Source of the DNA: Ottelia alismoides
Lineage: Eukaryota; Streptophyta; Magnoliopsida; Alismatales; Hydrocharitaceae
Length of the DNA: 64,000 nucleotides
NCBI GenBank assembly: GCA_037367405.1
Contig: JAZKJV010002947.1
Coordinates: forward strand, 124,001 to 188,000
Direction: 5' to 3'
Of this stretch, positions 55,801 through 64,000 are shown in pieces. The notes under the pieces were generated by a model. The model searched no databases, was not told the origin of the DNA, and saw nothing but the letters and a program-made list of their open reading frames with translations. Positions within the stretch are counted from its first letter, which is position 1, and every line of letters starts with the position of its first letter. A program made the position numbers and the translations under genes.

Positions 55801-56390
55801 TATGTATTCAAAATTTATGAAATAAAATGTTTTGTGTTTTAAATCATTTTCTTTATTTGTGTGATTTTTCTTATTTTTTTTCTACGTATTAGGTATTTTA
55901 AATTGTTGTCAACATAGTGACTTATATCAATAGACTAATTAGTTTAAGGTTTTTAAAAGCATGCAAATACTTTAAAAATTCCTAAACCTAATGTTAATAT
56001 ATACTGGATAATATAAATAAAATATCAACCGAAAACTATTTTTTTTGGATTTTATGGAATTTTCAGAAATTGTTATTGGGTTGGGAGGGTTTTTTCACTT
56101 TTAAGTTTTTTCTTTTACATTTTTTGTGATTTTTGGTCTGGAGTTATTTTATATAGTAATATATAATATAAATTTTTGGAAATTTTAGAAATGGTTTTAT
56201 GATTTTTTGTATGTTTATAACTAAATAGAGAAATGGAAAATTGTAAGAAAATGCTAAAATAAAAATATGGCATGAACAAGCATAATATGAAGCATTTGCT
56301 ATGATTTTTGCAAGATTTTAAATGCATTAGACTCTAATATGAAGATTTTAAATACTAAACCTAAATACCTAGACTTTTGAGGGTTAGGTT
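52871..56390. other. AT-rich intergenic DNA, no gene
   Basis: Very AT-rich, especially 54650-56350, with only chance frames. One G-box-like CCACGTGG-type word (GGACCACGTGGC) near 55086. Confidence 0.5.
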
Positions 56391-56864
56391 GCAAAATGGC
56401 CAGGCACCTCACACGTGCGGGTACATGAGGTGACCTGACAAGGACCTAAATGTAAATAAAATAAAGTGGAGGTCCTTTTGTAAAGTACACTAAATCATTA
56501 CAATGCAATTGCAAGCTTTAGGGACTGATTACTAAAACAAAAATCGGGGGAAGAAACATAGATTATCCCTGAATAATGCTGATGGACAGCTGGAAGCATG
56601 CCATGTGGTTCACTTAAGGTCCATCTACGATCCACATTGGCTAATACCCCTTCACGACCAATGATTGAAATCAGTGTGAAAGATCCTACTATTGATGGCG
56701 ATTGAATCCAATGACGGTTCCTCAGTCTGGAGACTCCTTCAATCCACTACATATCCATTCTCCGACGGAGTTCTTCATTGCCCAGATGCTCTACACGATC
56801 GGGTAAGTGGTCTGCAATGTTCGGTGAACCCAATTAGGGCCCTGGAAGTTGGAGAAGAAATGAT

Positions 56865-57458
56865 TAGGATGTTAATGGGCCAGGTTTGGGTAGTTACTTC
56901 TATTCTCAAACCCATAACTATTTATAATATCACTACCCATACCCGCCCGTTTATTAAACAGATAATTCCTAGCGGGTACCCATATACCGTCGGATACCCA
57001 TGTACCCAATGGATACCCATATCTTCGGCATGGTAAATCTTAAGTTGTTTATAAACGTATACAAAATTTTCACAGATAGACGAAATAGAGTGAGATCGTG
57101 TAGTATGGTGATTCATAAAAATGTGCAATATATAGAGAATATTAAATGTTTATATATGTTTAGTATTTAACTCTTTTATGTTGATAGTTTTTGTTTATTA
57201 AAGGTACAAAAAGTTAGTTGAATATGAATAAATGGATGGAGAGGAGAAAATTGAGTCGGGTATTTATACATATAGATCGATACGTATTAGATATGGAGTA
57301 TATTTGGGTTTAGTTTTGATTAAAATGCAACACACACATCTAACTTTATATATATATATATACATATATATAATTCTGGTTTGGGGTGGGTTTCGGGTCT
57401 TTAAATGGGGCGGGTTCGGGTCGAGTACCCATTAGGTAGACCTAGATTGACATCCCTA
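56865..57458. mobile_element. hAT-like MITE (594 bp)
   Basis: Perfect 8-bp duplication GAAATGAT (56857-56864, 57459-57466). Ends TAGGATGTTAATGGGCC and, inverted, TAGGGATGTCAATCTAGG. Contains GGGTACCCAT repeats and a TA microsatellite near 57347-57370. Related in ends to the MITE at 31675. Confidence 0.88.
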
Positions 57459-58350
57459 GAAATGATGCACCAGGAGCTTGAGTGCAGGATGAATTTGGCC
57501 CAAAATGGGACTCTTGAAAGTTGTGTCCTACACTTAAAGAGAAGGGGCACGAGGGCGAAGATTTTGGCCCGCTATCTTGGGTGGAATGGAATCGAAGTGT
57601 GGTGGGTGGCGAGGTCCGTCGATGGTGGGGGAGTTGGACCTCGAAGACCTGATCTAGGGATGAATAAGGTGATTGGATATAGCCTAGAAGTGGAGAAGAT
57701 GAAGGGGACTGAAGTGGAGGTGGAAGGAAGGTTGGAATAAGGTTGGAACATGCAGAGACGATGGTCGGAGCTCTAAAGCTTTGACGTACTTTAGACTAAA
57801 ATATTAAGGCTAAAAAAGCATTAAACATGTGAAATAAATTGCTAAATGAAGCAGGAATCCATAGCTACCTAGGAAGCATGTAAAGAATAACTCGAGTCGA
57901 CCTGGGGGCCAAGGAGCAGAACCACATGGAGCAGAGCTCTAGTGATGGTTGGAACCACCTTCAAACCTCGATCCTCCTCACCGTAGAACGCACTCGCAAC
58001 CTCCAGTCACAAGGAGCTCCACCATAGCGCAGATCCAAGGGGCTAAGATCGAGATTAAAGGGGAACAAAAAATACAATGATGAGAATGAGATGTTATATG
58101 TAGGAGAGGTTGGACTAGGGTTCAAGCGTAAATCGAGGCTCATACGAGAAGGAAAGTGTTTGGCATGACAGAGGGATGAAAGAGGTAGATGTGCCATGAA
58201 TGAAGTGATGTTCCTCGAGTCGTGTGTTCAGTAAAAAGATGGGTCTAGAGCCTGGCAGACGCAAACTTAGATGGCAAGGATAGTTGGCCCAATGTCAACT
58301 TTCCTTGGTCCCCCATTGGTCCACATGAGCCACAAAACGGTAGAACCATG
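57459..58350. other. GC-richer block, no gene recognised
   Basis: Frames of 80-110 codons on both strands (for example 57405-57740 and 58197-57961) lack any known domain and look like chance frames in purine-rich DNA. Possibly part of an LTR element together with 60480-62260. Confidence 0.35.
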
Positions 58351-60480
58351 ATGAAAAGATTAAATGAATGAAAATAAAATGGAAAATGAATTAACTGAAT
58401 AAAATTAAAACATAAAAAATATTTATTATTTTATACAGTATTTTATCATCATTTATATTTATTTTTACAAGTTAATTTATTATGTATTAATGTTTACGTG
58501 TATACTTATAGGTATTTTTACTTGTATTTGCATTATTTTATTGTTATTTGTATTTTTTTACAGCTTATTATTTTATATGCATACTTTTTATATTTATAAT
58601 TTTTTAATTAATATTTACATATTTTTAGTTTATTTTTCTGAATCTATTTATTTACATCAATAAATAACTATATATATTATCTAGGTATATTATAGGTGTT
58701 TAACTAGATATTATTTATTTTAATTTATTTTTAATGGTTTTATTTTATTTTTATTTTTTACATGTATTTGAAATAATATTTACAAGTTTATAGAAATATA
58801 AGAATGTTAAAAATATAAAGAATAAATATGTTGAATATTAGGTATAAGTATATTGCACGATGAGGGCGAAAAAGTCAACTTTTACATCTTAACTCCAGAA
58901 TAAATGAAATACATTCCTTGATTAATAAATTAATTTTATAAACAATAAAAAGGTAAGTTTGATCAAAGTTGGGTCTGTATGAATAATAATGGTAAGTCTC
59001 ATCAGCTTTCTTTGTGGCCTTTTATTCTATGTGTCCTAGGCATACCGTGCTTTATTTTTGAATGAAGTAAATTTTGTGTCCCGAGCATACCGTGCTTTAT
59101 TTTTGAATGAAATAAATTTTGTATTTTTATGTACAACTTTTATATAGAGGGTTTATTGATTTGAGATATAAAAATAAAAAATAAAATAGGTGCCAAATGT
59201 AATTAGTTATGATTAAAAATGAAGATTTTATGGTGTATTCTATACATTTGCCCTAAGATATCTCTACCCACTTCATTTCTTTTCGACCAAGTCATCATGA
59301 TGATTGGGTCTCATGGTCTAGGATCACTCAATGTCTTTGACACTTCATTCCTTTTTTCTTCTTTTATTCTTTTATTTTGGTATTAAATATAATTTTGTAC
59401 AATATATATGTATAAATTATCGAGTGTTATTTTGACAAATTAATGATACATACATGAATTTATCCAAGGATTTAAGGACTAAATGAAAGAATGAAGGAAA
59501 TGAAGTGGAGATTCATCACACCACTATACTTATCTTTACTAGTCCAAGCAAACACTTATGGTATTAAGTGCAAAAGAAGAAATAAAGAAAAGAAAAATGA
59601 ATAAATATGATTGATTTCAACTTTTAAACTTATCTTCATATAATCAAAGTTTGAATCTTTGTCGAACCTTTGAATTTTAGGTTTGGTCGGAACCTTATTA
59701 GGAAGCAAACCTGAAACTCAACAGCCTCCGAGAACTACAAAACTTTGTCCAAGTCTCCTCAAAAGTCAGGTCAAAACAAGTCCATGTCATACACATACCA
59801 TTATGACGATGAGTCCATCTTATATAGTGTAAGTGATGTATAGCTCCTCCTAGATAAAGCGGTAAAAAGATAGTCTTCTCCTATGATGAACCGTGTTTTC
59901 GCCTCTCTAATATTGTCATCTTAGCAGTAGCACAGGAGACGAAAACTGGAGGAATGTCAAAGACCACCCTTTCAAGTAGGTGGAGAATTTGTTTTATTTC
60001 ATAAGTGTACCAAGGATGAACTCAGGGATACGAGCCTCTTAAGTTGTTATTCAGACTCTTAGTACTCGGATCAAGTAATTATTAATAACTAATTAGGTCA
60101 ACACATAGAGAAACATGAGGCAATCGATGAAGATAGATAATACATGAACAAGGGACATATATTTATTTGGTTTTTATAATGCAACTTGATACAAGTGTAA
60201 AAATATGCAAATATATCTTACATAAATAAAATCATTGAGCCATAAATGTGTGATCAATTTAAGGATTAATCCATGAAGAAAACTTAATTGATAAATCAAC
60301 CAATGGCATTAAAAAATATTAAACAGATGACACTATATAACTAGAATTTAGCATCCGAATTTAATGTCAAAACATGAAATAAATAACACCAATGGATAGA
60401 TGATGAATCATGTTTTGAAATGAAACTGAAATAAACTTAAATAGAGATCATATGCTCAAGATATTTTCAAAGTAGTCCAT
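58351..60480. other. AT-rich intergenic DNA, no gene
   Basis: Nothing coding. Contains the 45-bp tandem repeat at 59031. Confidence 0.5.
59031..59120. repeat. 45-bp tandem duplication
   Basis: Two copies of GTGTCC(T/C)(A/G)(G/A)GCATACCGTGC followed by TTTATTTTTGAATGAA; four differences at most. Confidence 0.9.
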
Positions 60481-62260
60481 GGGTATAAACGTAAAGAAAA
60501 ATTCAAAATAATTAGAAAATTATTACAAACAAGTCCCTGGAAGGGCATAAATGAAGTTAAAATTAACCACGAGGTCTTTCTTGTAATTTTCCCATACACC
60601 CGGGGGCTATTTTACTATTATTAAATCTCAAAGGGGCTAGTTTGCAAATATCCCCAAGCGCGCATGCATTGCACGCGCCTATAGGGACTTGAATGTAATT
60701 TGGATAAGGAGTTAGGGCACCGCTGCAAAATGCCCAGCCCCACGTGACCAGAGCACGTGAGAGATAGGCGCGGAAGGAGGCTCGGGCTCGGTGCTTGGCT
60801 CGATGTTGCGGGCTGGAGGCTCGGGCCACGTGTCGTCACATGGCGCTCTGGCTTGGCTCGGACACCCCGAGCTTGGAGGCTAGATGCGGAGGCTCGAGAC
60901 AGACACGTGGCTTTCTGCTGGTCATCCAGTCGTGAGGATCTGACAACATATGTACATTGTGTTCCTCATCTCTGCCTCCTCCCGCGACGGACTTGGTATG
61001 GCTCCGACGAGCTCCCCTTTCCTCCACCAAGCATCCATCGGATGCCAGAACCTTGGGGAATGGTCTAGAGGAGTCGACGATGAAGCTCGGACGCTGGGGA
61101 ACCACCGGAGGGGTCGAGGTCATCGCGGCGATGCAAGCTGATCGGAGATGGAGCTTTTGAAATCAGCCCCGACAAAGCTCCGGCCATTGAAGGAGTATTC
61201 CTGCAAAGGGGTTAGTGGGAATAGCCGAAGTGTGTATGAGGTGAGTGTGAGTGAGATGATGTGGGCGGGGGGCCATGTGGGTGAAGAAGGCAACAACCCT
61301 GGATGTTCTTCTCCAACGAGGCGAAGAAGAAGGGGGCGAGGCGACTGGAGGGTCTGACGGAGAGGAGAAGTGGTTGAGGGTATGTAGAATATGAGTGAGG
61401 TGAGGTAGAACTCGTGAGATGTTCAATTGAGGATGAGAGTACGTGTAGGCGCCTAATTAAATTGGAGAAACATGAAGTAAAAGAGAGAAGACTTACTTGG
61501 AGATCTAGGCATAGGAGGTTGATTTAGGTGGAGCACCTAGGGGTGCTCCGGTCATTGTTGAACCCTTCCAGCCATGAAGAGCAGCTTGTTGGCTTGCTTA
61601 ATGACATATCATGGCCTACAATGGCCAAGGGTCATCACCGATTCCCCCTCCTGCTGTCATCGGAGGGGGAAGAGACGTTGGGCTTTATCCCTCGTAAAGG
61701 TGTACAAGGCGGACGAAGGGTGGAGGCAGCGTATTTGAAGGGGAAAGGGTAGAGATGCAGGTTGTGGACATCGTGGGTTTGGAGGCTCGCGCTGACCGGA
61801 AGAAAGAGCAGGGATCGAGGCCAGGTGGTTGGTGAAGGTGGCGGTATTTAGGGCTTGGAGAGGACGTGCTCAGAGAGTGGTGGAGGTGGCCATCGAGGTC
61901 GGGGAAATAGGAAGGGCGCGACTGGTTCGAAGTGGAGAACGTGGGAAAGAGAGGGATGCTAGAGGTAGGACATGGCTATTTGACCATTGGATCTAGTGAT
62001 CCAACGGTTCGGGTTAGGGCACAGAGGAGTGGCTCCGATAGATCAAGTCGATCGTGCGGTTTGGAAAGAGGCGCGGATGAAAGGCGGAGATGAAGGCGGG
62101 GAGATGATCAGAGGGTGAGGAATGGAAAGGGGATGGTCAGTTGAGATGGAGGCGCCCAAGATGATCGAACAACCTGGAAGGGAGACGGGTGGTGCGAATG
62201 GAGGCGGGACGCATGACTCAAACAGAAGGAGCCACGTGGCCCAATGAGAATTATTTAAAA
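60481..62260. other. GC-rich block of probable transposon origin
   Basis: Phrases such as GGGGCTAGTTTGCAAATATC, CACGTGTCGTCACATGGCG, GTGATCCAACGGTTCGG and CCACGTGGCCCAATGAG recur in plant LTR-element and adjacent DNA in my experience, but no LTR pair, PBS or domain could be shown. Frames here (60-103 codons) have no family. Confidence 0.3.
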
Positions 62261-63350
62261 GTAAAAATAATAGAAAAATAAAAAAGAAATAGAAGAAAAC
62301 CCAATTAGGAAAAACTCAAAACATGAAAGTTGTACATCTTGATGAGATCTACAAGTTTCATGTTGACAAAAACACAAAAATAAGTCAAACAAAGGGAGAA
62401 ATATTTTTGAGAGCGTTTTTAAAGGCATAAAAACACCAATTTTTGTTTTGTAATCTTTCGTATTTTAAATTTATTCTATAAACAAGATATATACAATAAT
62501 TAATCTGGTTTTTATTGACAATATTTTAAGCTAGGGGATTAATATATGGACTTTAGCATGATGAAACTGAGGTTCATCATCCAACATGATGACCCTAATT
62601 CCCCAATCTATCAACTCTGTCCTCGAGAGCAGGGTATTCCCTTCTAAGTACAAGTACAACATGCTCATGAAGAGGAGGTGGAGAAGAGAATGAATGGTAA
62701 CCAGTATAGCTACTTATCCTAAGATGCTTGACTAGTGTAGTCAAGTCATCTAGCTGCAAGCTCACATGAATACTTTAGCTTTGAAGCACAAGCTTGTTTA
62801 TTTCATATATAAATACTTCAATGAGAGTTGATTTTTCTTTGATTTTGCATATCTATTCTTTTAGAGTTTTTTTAATAATATTTAGGGAAGAATTTACATA
62901 AGGACTTTTTCCTATTAAGCCAGTAGGCTATACTTGCAACCAGCAACCTTCTGTCCTTGGACCTCATCGCTACTGGATTAGACTGGGGACCAATGGCCGC
63001 AGATTGTGACTTCTTATGTTTCCATTAACTCGTGTCTCATATCGACAATTCTAGCCCTCTACCACTTCAATTGAGCTGAGCAAAGTGTAAGGTGCATGTG
63101 TCCAAGTTAGGTCACTGCCGACAAGAGTCATGAATGTGTTTTGAAATATTCTACTTATGCAGCCAAGACGACATATAAACCTAGTCTTTATGGTCTCAAA
63201 GAATGAAATTTAGCAGACCTGAAGCGCATCAATTCTAATTCCTACAAGGTTCCTGTGATTAAGTGGATTACGGTCCAACCAAGCTCCAATCTTCGGATTT
63301 TATTTAGACTAGTTCAATTGCCATCATCAATCCGAAAAATGCAAATGCAA
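62261..63350. other. Intergenic, no gene recognised
   Basis: AT-rich to 62560, then mixed. A TATA-like CATATATAAATACTTC near 62800 has no gene behind it. Confidence 0.4.
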
Positions 63351-63359
63351 TAAAATGAA

Positions 63360-64000
63360 AAGAAAATCTTTTTGTAATCAATTTTCTATTTTTGAACTTT
63401 TTATGGATTTTGAAACATTTTCCAAATTTTTATGCAGATTTTTTAAAATATTTTGCAAATTTTTATGGGTTTTGAAATTTTGAAATTTTTAGTGATTTTT
63501 GATAATGGTTAGTGAAAGAAGATTATACAGATATCTACACAAGAATACATCAATATTTAAAAAGATTAGGTAAGGAATTTATATAGAAGTTAGTTGTCAT
63601 TTACATATTTGATGTACCAGGGTTATGCATAACTGTTTATGTAAAGAATTTTATTTGCTATAATTATGTACATGGTTCTTCATATATTTTGAAAAGATTT
63701 TCACAAACATTTTGAAACCTCATTTTTCAAATATTTTTTACAAAAAAATTTGCAAACATTTACAAAATTTGAAAGTCATTTTACAATGATTTTTCAAAGA
63801 GTATATATAGATTTTTCAAAATATTTTTACAACCATTTTCCAAACCAGTTGCAAATTGGATTTTCAAAACTTTTATTCAAACAAATAAATAGATTTTGCA
63901 AATATTTACAAATTATTTTTACAGAGGCTTGAAAATATTTCACAACATTTTCCAAATAGCTTTCAGGGATCTTTCAATATATTTTCCAACAATTTCACAA
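63360..64000. repeat. Degenerate TTTTCCAAA/TTTTGCAAA repeats
   Basis: Dozens of TTTT-(C/G)CAAA-TATTT-type words at irregular 10-30 bp spacing, continuing past the window end. Low-complexity or a decayed minisatellite. Confidence 0.55.

Noticed and set aside
57405..57740. 111-codon frame as a gene
   Set aside because: Starts inside a MITE and crosses its border and target duplication.
60563..61426. Several overlapping frames in GC-rich DNA
   Set aside because: Mutually overlapping on both strands with arginine/proline-rich random composition; no family.
1..64000. CRISPR arrays, operons, phage or other bacterial systems
   Set aside because: Repeats are transposon LTRs, MITEs or low complexity; the only gene is spliced and plant-type.

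Overview
This is nuclear DNA from a flowering plant. It has spliced exons of a conserved plant gene, copia and gypsy LTR retrotransposons primed by Met-type tRNA sites, LINE fragments, a tRNA-derived SINE and many hAT-like MITEs. The species cannot be fixed from the sequence. The only host gene I can recognise is the 5' half of a CCR4-type deadenylase on the minus strand. Exon 1 (49923-50080) and exon 2 (26298-27033) join exactly in frame across an intron of 22,889 nt and give the first 298 codons: N-terminal segment, Cys/His zinc finger and the start of the nuclease domain. The intron appears to use a GC-AG donor, and a 24-codon upstream ORF overlaps the main start codon. No later exon was found between 26297 and 1, so intron 2 is longer than 26 kb or the gene is cut.

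Layout. 1-5080: intergenic, with an LTR-like remnant, a 172-bp tandem duplication and a SINE. 5080-6267: LINE RT relic carrying a small insertion. 6268-19744: decayed Ty3/gypsy (chromovirus-type) element. A 4,666-bp copia element is nested in its first LTR and a LINE piece is nested at the end of its integrase. 19745-22365: pyrimidine-rich repeats and two LINE relics. 22366-26119: non-autonomous LTR element E with two nested MITEs. 26298-27033: CCR4 exon 2. 27034-49922: CCR4 intron 1. It holds LTR element F (27700-29811), several MITEs, copia B (36985-43694, plus strand, itself carrying deleted copia D and a hAT-like MITE) and copia C (44027-49285, minus strand, the best preserved). 49923-50350: CCR4 exon 1, 5' UTR and promoter. 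50400-64000: gene-poor, mostly AT-rich DNA with a gypsy RT scrap, one clear MITE, GC-rich blocks of unknown identity and short degenerate repeats.

The elements interact in readable ways. Several insertions have an unoccupied homologous site elsewhere in the window (the other LTR or a sister element), which confirms their borders. B and C belong to one family and lie in opposite orientation only 332 bp apart inside the CCR4 intron. The unspliced CCR4 transcript could therefore fold into a very long double-stranded hairpin. Mobile elements with defined ends make up roughly two thirds of intron 1, yet the flanking exons are intact.
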